Positions 29,118-42,000 of a stretch of 64,000 nt of DNA are shown here, in pieces. Numbering within the stretch: position 1 is the stretch's first letter; each line of letters opens with the position of its first letter. The notes beneath the pieces are model-generated. The model saw only the letters and a list, made by a program, of their open reading frames with translations. It ran no database searches and had not been told where the DNA came from. The position numbers and the translations under genes were made by a program. Source of the stretch: Sthenelais limicola (lineage: Eukaryota; Annelida; Polychaeta; Phyllodocida; Sigalionidae); the NCBI GenBank assembly GCA_942159475.1, contig OW804097.1:7779685-7843684 (forward strand), in the 5' to 3' direction.

Positions 29118-30810
29118 GTGTGTGTGGTGGGGAGGGGGTGGGGGGCTACTCGCACCACAAAACCAGGCTCATTGCAAGAAAGAGTAGATGATATTGAGGA
29201 GATGTTGAACAATAACCTTAGTGAGAAATGGTTTGCAAAGACAAAACTAGATCAGGCAATAGATATTAGGTATAGAAATCAAGGACATACAAAATTTACA
29301 ATGTAATTTTAATGGATTTGCAGAAGAAATACGAAATAGCCAAAAACAAATCGTCTAGTCAATAGAAAAATTAGAACATTTTAAAAATCAACTGGGAACA
29401 AAGGAGGATTCCATCAAGGAAAAATTTAAAGCTAAAAATAAACCTCCAATACAACAACCAATTGCTGATAACCCATATATTATCCTAGAATCACTACCTG
29501 AGTGACTCAGCTAGATATATATGCCTACAAAAAGGATATTGCCAACATTGTATTAGATATGTTCCAAACAGCTGAACCAAATTTTTAAATTTGCCAATTA
29601 AAAACAAGCTACAGTATAGGCACCCCCCAAATCCATGATATCAGACAAATGTTTGTGGAAGGGGGACATCCAGAAATGAAAATATCAATAGTAACAAAAG
29701 CTAGGAAAATTAGGGAACAAAATAAGTTCTCAAGAGTGTGGTTCAACAAACAACCATTCAACACAAACATGGTCCTCCTGTACGACTGCTATACCCTCTT
29801 GAAGATGAAAAACATAAAAGCTGAAGGGTACTTAATCATATCAGTATAGGCAACAGAACAAAAGTTGCATCAGTCTCAGACCTTTTGTTAAAAACTGATT
29901 TTGACTTGATAGCTATACAAGAATCATGGTTAAACCACAACCTCCATGACAATCTGTTACAAATTAAAGATTATAACCTCTACAGAATGGACCACATGAC
30001 AAAAAAGAAAGGTGGTGCACTTGTCATCTATGTGAAAGACCAGTTCACAGTAGATGACGTTAGCTACAGTCACCTAAATACATCCATCCAACATCTGGAA
30101 ATCCAAGTCATTAAAATTAATCAGAAATAGGGCAAAATTAACTATCATATGTAACATCTATAAACCTCTGAATGGGAGGAACTAGTTAGCAGATACGTGT
30201 ATTTAGGATTAACTATTGACGAATGCCTTAACATGATACCGCAATTTAATAGTTTGGTTAGCGAATTATATAATAAGTTGTTTGTATTTCGAAAAATAAG
30301 ACCCAATCTTACAAAAGTTGCTGCGCTGATGGTTGTTAAATCCAAACTTCTCTCACTATTCGACTGTAGTTTGTTTTCACTTACCCACTTAAATGTCACC
30401 CAACTGAAGAAGTTGCAGAAAATACAGAACAGTATCCTTAGAATTGCCATTGACCAAGATTTCAGACTGAGTAACAGGGAACTATGGATAGCTGGGAAGG
30501 TAATGAATATTGAAAGTAGGCTCAAATTCAATCTCTGTAAAATTGCACATGATGATATATATGTGAAAAGGAGAGGCACCATCCCACCAAGGAATACCAG
30601 GCAGGCTAATGCCCCAACCCTAGCAGCAATATTACCGCGTAATATGAGAGAACAGAGAAGCATTATCGCAAAAAAGGCAAACCTCTGGAACGAATTAAGA
30701 TCTGATTTAAGGCTAATTGACGAGCTGATTAGGTTCAAAACTAGATTGAAATATCATTTGTTATACCTACAGAACACCCCAGTCAATGAACAGAATATTT
30801 AATACCTTGG
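29118..30810 (+). pseudogene. Internally deleted LINE (ORF1 debris, endonuclease N-part, RT C-part)
   Basis: 29118-29850 is decayed ORF1-like sequence. 29885-30130 encodes the start of an APE-type endonuclease (LLKTDFDLIAIQESWLN, then GGALVIYVKD). At about 30185 the sequence jumps to an RT C-terminal region (YLGLTIDECLNM, then KLQKIQNSILRIA and LWNELRSDLRL), intact to the stop at 30802. About 2 kb of endonuclease and RT is missing. It ends in a long poly(C) run rather than poly(A). Confidence 0.7.
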
Positions 30811-30811
30811 T

Positions 30812-30838
30812 CCTCCCCCCCCCCCCCCCCCCCCCCCG
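30812..30838. repeat. Poly(C) tract at the LINE end
   Basis: About 25 C in a row directly after the LINE reading frame. Confidence 0.8.
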
Positions 30839-31379
30839 CTGTTGATATTATCATATCATTTTATGTTGATATACTTATGATATACTACCTGTTGGACTGT
30901 ATAATTGTGTAACTTGTACTGTGGCATTGACATCAATAAAATGCACAGATCGATTCAGTTCGTTTCCGACTTACATGTCGTGTTTATTACATAACACCAA
31001 ATTATTGTATATAACATAACATAAGTCATTATCATCACAAACCATTTCGCTCACTACGATTAATAGTCTATTGTAACAGAACTAGTCTGGAACCCAATTT
31101 CATCATCACCCATCTCATTCCATTAATTATCAATACCTACATGAGTTGTTATAATATTAAAAATTATTTTTGTTTTTCTTCAAGAATGTACTATTAGTAT
31201 AGGCAACGACTGATGTTTTCATCTATTATTATATGAAACTGTATGTAACTGGATATACCCCTACCACATGTAAAATTACGGCAAGTTCGCCTACGAATAG
31301 CACTAAAATGCTGTGAGAGGTGACTTGTCACATACTTTTTAAATAAAAACGTTTAAAAAAAAACCTGAGACGGCTGCTA

Positions 31380-31470
31380 ACTTAGACAGGCAAAAACCCA
31401 GATGTTGTGATCTTAGGAGATTTCAATGTGGACCACCTGGGAGGACGGGGGAAGAAGACAGAGAAGGGGA
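31380..31470 (+). pseudogene. LINE endonuclease fragment
   Basis: A short stretch reads TGKNPDVVILGDFNVDHLGG, the GD-F-N motif of LINE APE endonucleases, with no intact frame around it. Confidence 0.55.
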
Positions 31471-31956
31471 GGGGCTCATGTACACCTAACTCAATATCTT
31501 ACTTGATGTTCCCATGAGGACTGTTCCCACAAATGCGAAATGCGATTTGGATATCTTTCTTTATCTCACTTTTTAATCCGTCCCTGTCACATTTTAACAT
31601 GAACATTGGTGCTTCAGTTTGCCTAGTACCATCACTGAACTGGCCGTCATTGTTGTTATGTCCACAGATTGACTCAATTGGTCGTTGTTGTTGCTCATGT
31701 GTTTCACTTTTCCTGGATCTTTATAGTCAATAACTGAGTTGTCATCATCTGAAGATGTTATTCTAATTGACAACTTTAAATCCAACTCATGGGTGGTGTC
31801 AAAATTGTTTGAGTGAGCTTCATTATCCAATCCAAACTGCTCAGGCACTTCCGTTCACGATTCAGACATTGCCATGACAGTGGTACTGTGCGATATCCAG
31901 CTACGCAAGTTAAACATGAAGTAATTAATTGTTGTCTAAATATCACTTGTATGTAT

Positions 31957-32065
31957 GTATATTGTTTATTTCCAGAAAACAGTACATAAGATAAATTACA
32001 CCGGAAATGGGTTTGCCCTCTTCTATGGCAGCCATAGCTCTTCCAGAGGGTCCCTTAGACTAGAG
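31957..32065 (-). repeat. 3' end fragment of the CR1-like LINE, minus strand
   Basis: Reverse complement of 51235-51345 (from the TCTAAGGGACCCTCTGGAAG block to the CATA-repeat tail). It is a second, short copy of the same LINE 3' UTR. Confidence 0.75.
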
Positions 32066-32899
32066 TTTTAATTTTAGAGATCATACTTCATCACTTAAGA
32101 TCATATATATTTCATCACTTAAGATCATATATATTTTTGGTCTCTATAAACATTCACGGATCGGTGTGCTAAATTTCATGAATGGAGACGAATTGATGCC
32201 AGTTGAATCCTGAATAATAAATGAGCTATGCGGTGTGCTATGCTTACATTAAATATGTGTGTTTCAATGTGTGTTTCAGTCACTGAATATTTAAGAAATA
32301 TTACTAAAATGTTAAATAAATGTCCTAGCAGCTTCCCATGCTTACCTACCTAGGCCAAGCTTCAGATAAAGCTATGGTTGTGCATGGGTTATTACATAAT
32401 CCACCCATGCCGCAATTTTCATAGAACTTTGTAGAATGAGAATAGTTTTCCTACCTACTTTTATTATTTATTAGGGACAAATTTAAGAGTGTATATGTCT
32501 CTGCACTGCAAAATCTGTTAAGAATTTTGTAATGACTCGACTAGTCTACAAATTTGGGAAATTATTAGTTAGTGGTTCTCATCTTACTTGTATTATCTGC
32601 TTCCTTTTAACAATGTTCATAACCCATAGTACATATATTTCTACTTCCTATGTCATGTTTAATAAACGCTTACATTTTGTCAGTGACAAATACGTTAAAT
32701 ATCTAAACTACTCATTTAGCTATCAATTAATTAATTAATCATTTATAGTACTATTTCAGGAATTATTTCTTAAAAACATTAAGAAACTTGGGGAAAGGTT
32801 GAACACGTTTGAAGACCTTATGTAAAAAGCCTGGCTGATGTAGATGTTAAAATGTCCACAATATAAACTGTCTATCTCATTGTGCTTTGCTTTTTTTAG

Positions 32900-33007
32900 G
32901 AATTCTGAGTCAGTTGTAGTTGTCTTCAACGTCCTGTCCTTTGATAAATCACAAACAGCATTATGTTGGAATGACGAAAGAGACATATCAATGAAAAGAC
33001 GAAACGA
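32900..33007 (+). CDS. Exon: second CBM20-like domain, first strands
   Basis: The acceptor is TTTTTTTAG. The exon reads NSESVVVVFNVLSFDKSQ and on to ISMKRRN, with a donor GTAGGT. Enters with one base of a split codon (phase 2), leaves in phase 2. Strand pattern as in the RNF213 beta domain. Confidence 0.68.
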
Positions 33008-36000
33008 GTAGGTGTTTGCATGTTAACTTTGAACCTATGATAAGTTGTCTCCTTGTTTTGAATTCTTTCATGAATATTAGACCAAAATTAAAAAAAGAAA
33101 TAATACAAATATGAATTTTGTGTACCAACAGCCCGTCGATCAATAAAACGGTTATGAAAAATGGCAGCCACTATATCTACCAAGGAAAAGTAAATGTACA
33201 ATGTCGCCAGCTCAACGATTGTCCGACTTACGTAATTACAAAAGACAGCAATGAAGTGGTGAGGGAAATTCAAAAGTGGGAATTCAATGGTGAGTCGAAT
33301 AATCTATTTTCAGTCATTAATTTGCTCACTTGTATAAAACAGTAAGCTCATGTAACACCCTCTCTTTCACCAGGCCAATGTCACCAGTACACCTACTTGG
33401 AACCAGAAAAAGGATTTCAAGTAACCACGGAGCTCTTGCAAGATACTCTGAGACTTTGGTTCAGAGACTTAGACATTGATTACCCATGTCATCCACTCAA
33501 AGAGCATCTACGGAGATTAAAGAAAACATTGCAGACATGGAACATTTTTAAGACGAACAACGTCGACCAAACGTTCAAAAAGGTAAATATGGATAGAAAT
33601 CTAAATTTAATTGCTAGGTTAGGCTTACAGAGCAGATATAGTATACAACAATGTTCACATCGTTGCTATCGTTTGAAGTCATTCCGGTGACTGGTGAGAT
33701 ACAGGCACATTAAGGTTCATTTCCCTCCTGAATCTTAGTTCATTTATGGTTATATGTGACGGTATGGTCCAGTAAAATGAGCCATAAGTCGCAAAATTGA
33801 TGCTTTTCATAGTGTTTTCTTTCACATTACTCCACGGTGAATTGTGTATCACATAACATTTGTATGTAGAGGCGTGTGGTACATACCGTGTGGTACATTG
33901 TTTTGTACATGGGCGGGGCCTAATGATAAACGCAAAATAAACTCATTTGATTGGCTCCCTTCCACGTGGGAAAGTGTGTTGTCAACGGCTCTTACTAGCA
34001 TTACTAACATCATGACGTTACGATGTACACTATTGCGTCGTCGCCGGCATCAGTGAGAGAAGCATGGCTGTCACTTCGTAAGTAAATAAAGGACTATGTT
34101 TTCTAATTTATAATTAATTTAATAGCACCGTGGAGTAAAAATAGGACCATATCTCGTAGTTGGTCTGGCTCAAAGGATCACATTGACCCTCGACGATTCT
34201 TCTTGATATAACACACTCGCCTATCGGCTTGTGTGCCATGCAAAAAGAAACATCTCGGGTCAATGTGATCCTTTGAGCCAACTACTTGTGCGGTCCTATC
34301 ATAAGATCTCTTTATTGAAATGTTCTGATTTTTAGAGGGTTTAGCACTTATAGTCATATAAACCAATGTAACAAACTTCGGGACATTGTATTAAATATAT
34401 CCTTGCGTTTTGAAGGCCTTTGTATGGAGTATATTTAGTTACTTTACTGATAATTAAAACTTAAAATATAGAAATATTTCTTAAATGTCCTCCATGTTTA
34501 TTATCATTGGAATCAGCTTGATCTCCTTTTTTCAAATGTTATGATGTCTCAAAATTCATATTTTGCGACTTATGACTCATTTTCCTAAAACGGATCACAT
34601 ATGTATCATAATGAATTAGAAGGATTACAGAACGACCAACAAGAAGTGAATGTCATCTTTTGAAGTACTACCAGTAAAATTAATTCTCTGATTCATTCTC
34701 CTGATGAAGGTACACTGTACCGAAACGTTGAGACACATGAAATAAAACAAGAAAGCAACTCACCGCGAGCTGGTCGTTTTGTCGGTTTTTCACCATCAAT
34801 TTCAACAACAACTCACCGATTACGAATCCTCCCCTGGACAGGGGATCACCGGACAGTGTTGAACGAGCCATCTCACTCCAAGACTAACATGTCAATCTTC
34901 TCGTTCAGTATCCTACCAGTGGGATCCCTGTCCACGAGGGCACCCTAGCTCCGTAGTATCAAACATACAAAGCATAACCACGTTAAAACACACCAAGTTA
35001 CACTAAATATGTCAGCAACGAAGCTGGATGCGGACAAAAGCAACACGGCAGCCACGCCACAACCTTCCAGAAGTGGAACTGGTAACCAAGCAACCACCCC
35101 TAGCGACACCACGCGGATCCCTGACTCCGCTCTGGCTCACTTCAGAATCGCGCGCAAATTAATCCAAGGTAGAGTACGCGCAGAACACCACGCATCATTT
35201 CTCACCCAGTGCATAGACAGAAACACATCACCCCGGGGCCTACAAGCCAGGGTTAATCCTCAAATTCCCGAACAAGACATAAACTTCATTATAAATTGGG
35301 AAAACGAGCATGTGAGATTCGCTGCTGCGTTGACCAGACAACTGCTAAGTTACTACCAAGCTAGAGCTATCAAACTCAAAGCAGAGACTGAAAAGATGCT
35401 GGAATGCATAAAAAAATCATGCAACGAAACAACAAAGACCTACATCCTCTCCATCCTCCAGAAAACGGAGGAGGATCTAGCTCGAACACTCCAGGACAGA
35501 CAAAACTCCAAAATAAACAAAATCGGAGGTTCAAAAAGTACCACGAACCAAAGACGACCACCACCCAAATTATAAATCTATCCGACAAAATCATAACACC
35601 TACCCATGCCTCACTACTCTCCAAAGGCCTAAACTACGTTCCTACTCCAAAATACTCCAACCCCATACACACTTTGAAAGATACACTTATGTATACCATA
35701 AGAGTGAGACTAGCACATTTTTTTCAACACTCTTCTGATCAGGGCAAAAATCCTATTTTTCCAACATCTTCCTCTGGATGGGTCCCCCCTCCATTTTTAG
35801 ATAGAGACATCAACGCTTTCTGCAACTACATGACCAATGAAGTACCTAAGGTCCCACACACTCGAGGTCATCCCAACCTTACTCAAGAAGAAATTACAGC
35901 TCTCCACAACCTAACATCTGACCCCACAATCGTTATCAAACCAGCAGACAAAGGGGGCGCCGTAGTAATATGGGGCTCAGACAAATATGAAACAGAGGCA

Positions 36001-39000
36001 TATAGACAACTAAACAATGCCATTCACTACAAGCGCACAACTACAGACTTGACTAAATCACACCACTCAAGCATCCGACTCAGACTAAAAGACCTTAGTC
36101 TTAGTGGAAAACTACCAGAAAACGCAGAAAACACCTTACTCCCGAAAGAACCCCGCACCTCACCCGTCTACTTCTTACCAAAGGTGCACAAACCGGGTAA
36201 CCCGGGTCCCCCGATCGTATCAGGGATTGACTGCCCCACGGATAAGATATCCTACTGCCTCGACCAAATACTGCGCCCATACGTAGTAAAACTACCCTCT
36301 TACATAAAAGACACCCAAGATTTTGTCAGAACCATCACTGAATATCAATCACTCCATGAGGACGAGATAATGCTGACAATAGAAGTCAGCGCTCTCTATA
36401 CATCAATACCCCACCAAGAGGGATTAGATGCCATACGCAAAACACTTCTAGACAGCCCCTCTCCATATCTCGACACCAACACAATCTTGGAAATGACAGA
36501 AATGGTATTAAAACTGAATACCATGGTCTTCAACAGGAAGTTTTACCACCAACTACAGGGCGCAGCTATGGGGACCCGAATGGCCCCCAGCTATGCCAAT
36601 ATATTCATGGGGGAGTAAAAACTACTCCAGGACAGTCCAATCAGCCCAAACATTTGGCGCTACATCGATGATATTTTTGTAATATTTTGTGCATCAGAGG
36701 ACGAGGTTACGGAATTTATGAACTACATCAACAATTTCCACACTACCATCAAATTCACGTCTGAATCAAGTAGAGACTCCATAAATTACCTAGATGTCAC
36801 AGTCTTCAGAGACCAAAACAACAGACTACAAACACGCCTGTACAAAAAGCCTACTGATTCGCCTCAATATCTTCATGCATTGTCTTATCACCCCACCCAC
36901 CAAATCAATAGCATTGCATACTCACAAGCCGTCAGATTTAGACCAATATGCTCTCAAATGGACGACTTTGAGAAAGCCTGCAAAGACCTTCTCCGACTTC
37001 TCACGCTACGTGGACATCCCCACTCCAAAGTCAAAGACTCACTCAAACGAGCCAAGGACCTAGACAGGAGAAAGCTCATTTACCCCGATCAGAAGAACAA
37101 AACCAAATTAATTCCCTTTAATTCTCACCTACCAACAAGAAAATACAACCTACACTGAGGGACGCCACATCATTCCTTCGAAACACTCCAGCCAATAGAA
37201 AGTTCATGTAATATCGCCACTTGATGGCCTACCGCTGTCCTACAAATCTACAAGATATTTTAGTGAAATCAGAATATCCTCGCCATAGCCCAGGAAATGG
37301 ATGCTGGCCTTGCATGTCATTTACCTGTTCTTGCTGTGAACATGTCATCACCACCAAAAAGATCACCTCGACTTCCAATGGAAAAAGCTTCAAAATAGTT
37401 GGACACTCCAACAAATCTATTAGTGTCATATATGCCCTAACCTGCCCTGTCTGCAGGAAGCAATATATTGGACAAACTGGACGTGCCGTCTCAACCAGAC
37501 TTAGGGAACATAAATACAACATCACACGAAGGGAGAAACAATACCCAGCTGCCAGACATTTCCTTGACCATGATGTCCAGGGAAAAGATCTACTCTTGAC
37601 CATACTAGACAACAGTGCCAGAGACACCAATTCCTGTCTCAGACTAGAAGAAGCATACATCAGACTTCTAGATACCCAGTTACCCCGAGGCATGAACCTC
37701 AAACTATAACTCAACTGTAGGACACACCGCCACCCACAGGGCGGGAAAACCCAGAGCGGATAACTCCCACTAAGTCTCGCGCTCTCCCGTGACCTCACGC
37801 TACCGATGACTTCACCGTTAGCAACCAACCCAGTTTTGAACGGGGTCGTCCTGGCCCAGTTTTGAACGCGAAGCCACTCCAGATAAACCACCCGCTGCCA
37901 CTCTCACGATGGGGAAAGACCGATTCAGTCGCTGTGACTACTGCAACAACTGGATTGTTGACAATCCAAAAGCACTCCTACAACATCTTTCAACAGTACA
38001 CAAACAAGAAGGGCAGGGTAAGTACCCCTGCTTCATCTGCCATAATAAGACCTTTCGCCGTGGACAGGGCCTGGTCCGACACTACACCAACATACACCAA
38101 GACCTAAACCTCTCTATAACTACTCCAGTTCTTGTCAAACATTCAACACCAAATACTCCGACCCATGCAGTCTCCTGTTGTAATAATTTAAACACACTTG
38201 AAAATCCTCTCCCTCCGATCAAATTTCAGGGCCCCGCCCACCCCGACGCTCGGGAGAAGGAGCAGCACCAGCCGCCAACAACTTCAGGAGACCACACCCC
38301 TACTCGGAGCCCAAACACCGAAGTAAACAGTGGAGGAATACTGACACCGCTGGTAAGAGCCCTGTTCGAAAGCCCTTCAGATCTTCCTATGGACACAACA
38401 ACCACTCCTCCAAACTTCACAGATTGTCACACTACAACACCAACAAAATCCGGTCCCCCACTCCAAGAACTAAACACTCCCCCTCCACCGACGGGGGTAG
38501 TAACTCCAGTGTTAAGCTTATCGCCATTGCTGACCCTCAACCAGGAGACACTTCGACTCCTAGACTTAATAGCACCTTAATGGAGATTAAGGCGAGCAAG
38601 AAATTGATATCCACCATAGGATCCTACTCCAAACCAACCTATATAGTTGAGGAAAATGAACTGGTCATGCCCAAGTCTTTCAATATCACTGACTTGGTCG
38701 ACATCAACAACACCACACCATCGACCACTCCACCTACACCCACACCCAGCAGCAAACAACTTATCCAACTCCCAGAGGATTTTATCATCCCACACCCACG
38801 AGACCTAACATCACCAGGCAACTCCCTCGCACATAAGAAGCACATCATCCTTTTCCAGCTCTCCGAAACGATGAAGGAGGTAGACCACGACATCGGGATC
38901 AAAATACAGAATCTACTAGCCAAATAAGGCATCATTAAGCCTAAAGCCTAAAGTCTAAATCTAGAATATTATCTCAATAATCGTATTGTATACGCCTAAA

Positions 39001-42000
39001 AAAAATTTCTCCAACCTTACACCTTTGTACCAACCCTATGTCAATCAACTATTTATTTTGTATGAATTGTCATTTATCAAGAGGCCTATAATTGTATCAT
39101 ATGCTAAAATTATACACACACACATACACACCCAAACACACCCATGCGCACACACATCTCTACCCGAAGCAGCACCATCCTACCCCGAGCCAGGTGTAGG
39201 TGCATCCTACCCCAACAATAACTATATAAAGGTCACACCATGTTTTTCAATTTCATTCTCCTGATGAAGGTACACTGTACCGAAATGTTGAGACACATGA
39301 AATAAAACAAGAAAGCAACTCACCGCGAGCTGGTCGTTTTGTCGGTTTTTCACCATCAATTTCAGTAAAACTAATTGACAATGTATCCACCTTGAAAGGC
39401 ACACTTCATTAAAGGTAAATGCCAGCATCGTCAGCACTACAGCTGGCCGAAATTCAAGGAACTAATGCATGAAACAATAGGAGTCACAATATTTTGTTCA
39501 AACTTCGACTTGAGAAAGAACATGGTTGGGGGAATACAAAAAGCAAAAAAAGCAGGATGTTATCATATTATTTTGTAGGGATGAGTGAAGTTTACTTCTG
39601 TTCACTATGGATTTCAATCGGGGAAACTCATCGTGATCAGTTCAGCTGGAAAAACTTTTTTTTAGTTCAATGACCCCTTATTTTTTTAATTGAGAGGGTC
39701 AGCTATGTATATGCCGATTTTAAAGAAAATTGCATGATTCAATCGTCTGCTATTGGGGAAAATGCAGAAAATAGATTTCTATAGTTAACAGTAGTAAATT
39801 TCAGCGGTCCCTGAAATAAAAACTAATCCAATGACATGATTTTGGGGGGCTTTTTGATTTCACACAACCATATTTTGATGTGGCGAAAGCCTTCAACTGT
39901 ATCGACTATGAAATATTGCTTAACAAACTAAGGTATTACAAAATCAATCCATTGATTATTAACATCATGAAGGAATATCTTAATAACAGGAAACAGAGGA
40001 CTGTTTTAAATTGCATAACCTCTGATCCGGTATCAATCAATATCGGTGTCCCTCAGGGAAGTTTAGTAGGACCGTTGATTTTTATTATATTTGTTAATGA
40101 TCTTCCAAAATGTATGGATCGGATTGTAACAAACCTCGGTACTATATAATTGGTAATTGCACTAAATAAGGCCCATGACATGGACACTTATAGAAATATA
40201 AAATTCAGCGCTTTAATCTGGAATGTGTAACTTATAATTTGGTATACTTATAATTTTAGAGCCATACTTGAGATTTGAATTGTTTTTCTTAATTAAAATC
40301 ACTGATGTAACCATGGCGACCAACTAAGCCTAACTATGCTCCCTTATTTGGTAATGTCATCACTCTGGCCATATTTTGGGCTATATTTGCCTTTTAACTA
40401 GTATTCCAATTGAATTTGCAATAGTTTAAAGGTATACGCGGGTGTCAACGCACACGCCACCTAGCGGCTCCTTTTTTTCTTTGAAATATTTCGTTACCAT
40501 GATAAGTTGAGATATATTTGTACACGATTCCCAATATCGACATGGTTTATTTTCATTACAGCAGTTTTAAGTCATGTTTCTAAGATTCATTTTTATTAGT
40601 TATGCTTATGTTTATTGGGTTTTATTGGTTATTTCATACTTCAAATGACCATAACTTTTTTTTAAACCCGTCAACGTACAGTTTTTTTTTGATAAATCAG
40701 TAGCATGATACACCAAATATATGTGTAGAAAGTTTTGATGAAAAGTCACCGATCAATTTTTTTTTATATAGTAAAACGTGAAAAAAACCACATTTTTCAA
40801 TAGACTACAATGCTAAAGCAATGTTATTTTCAGGCGGCTGTAGAAAAAAAAATAAGTCGTTGAGATATACTTTTTTTTTCATTTCTTGCTTTCTTATGTA
40901 GTCAGGAATGATCCCTGAACGTTTCATGAAAAAGTCACCGACCAATCTTTTTTCCATTGAACACCCGCGTATACCTTTAATTTCATTTCATTTCTTCTTA
41001 GAGCTAATTTTTTGAGAATTATATATCTACAATACATCATATCATCAATGGAATTTGGACATCAGCCTTATGAAATAATCTGGGAGGTCTATCATTCTGA
41101 TTAAAGGCAAGATGTTTCCTTATCTTCGATGTCTCCCCAAACCAGGCCAAAATTGGTCATTTTTTACCATTCCGTCGCTCGACTACTACTGTTTTTATTC
41201 CTTGGGACAATATCGGAATCACACATGTGGTATATCATCAGATGCGGAAATTTGTTCATCACAACTTGCAGAGATAAAATTAGTTTTCATCAATTTTTCA
41301 TCAAATGAGAGAGATTTGATTGCCAAAAGGTCCTTATGTTTTTACAATTTCAAAATTTTTCAGAAACAGTTGCCATGGCAACTTGACCATCAAACATAAT
41401 TTCTAAAAAGTGACAGTTGTACCAAACCCTTCCCCACATTGTAAGCTCTGATAATATATATACTTGTTCAGTACTTGTATAAAAAAATAAAAAGCTATCA
41501 GGGTTCAATTGGAGAGATGTCTGGAAACATAATGTTTATGGGCCTTATTTAGTGGTTCGAGCTACGACACTGTGACAAGCGTTACCGGTAATAATATACA
41601 TGATTGTTTAACAACGGCGCAGGATGTGGCTAGCACTGTCTATAACTGGATGTCAGCAAATAAGCTGAAAATAAATGTAAAGAAATGCCAGTACCAAATT
41701 ATGGGAACAAGCAGGAAGCTGAAAAAGCTTAAAAACGAGAACTTAGGCCAGTTATATATTGATGGAAGAGTAGTGGAAAGGGTCAATAATGTCAAGTACT
41801 TGGGGTTCGAATTAGATGCCAACTTAAATTTCAACAGGCACTTTACAAAGGTGAGAAATACGATCCAAGGCAAGGTAAACCAAGTAGCAAGAATAAGATA
41901 TTATTTAACGGATCACATAACATCTATAATCTTCAAAACTCACATAATGCCCCTGGCAGACTATAGACTGCTATTCTTAAATATGACTAACGCCGCTAAT

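Larger units (their letters stand above)
34692..39364 (+). mobile_element. Penelope-like element with hammerhead-containing terminal repeats
   Basis: The 113-bp direct repeats at 34692-34804 and 39252-39364 bound a 4.67-kb element. Inside are a leader ORF (35009), RT (35404-37158, broken), GIY-YIG endonuclease (37221-37709) and two further ORFs (37909-38927), one with C2H2 zinc fingers. Penelope elements are known for GIY-YIG endonucleases and hammerhead ribozymes in their terminal repeats. The downstream zinc-finger ORF is not part of the usual layout. It lies in the intron between 33582 and 42875. Confidence 0.9.

Noticed and set aside
31594..31848. 84-codon minus-strand frame with protein-like composition
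   Set aside because: No recognised motif and no supporting context; left unannotated as a gene.
37229..37891. 220-codon minus-strand frame
   Set aside because: Shadow of the GIY-YIG domain.
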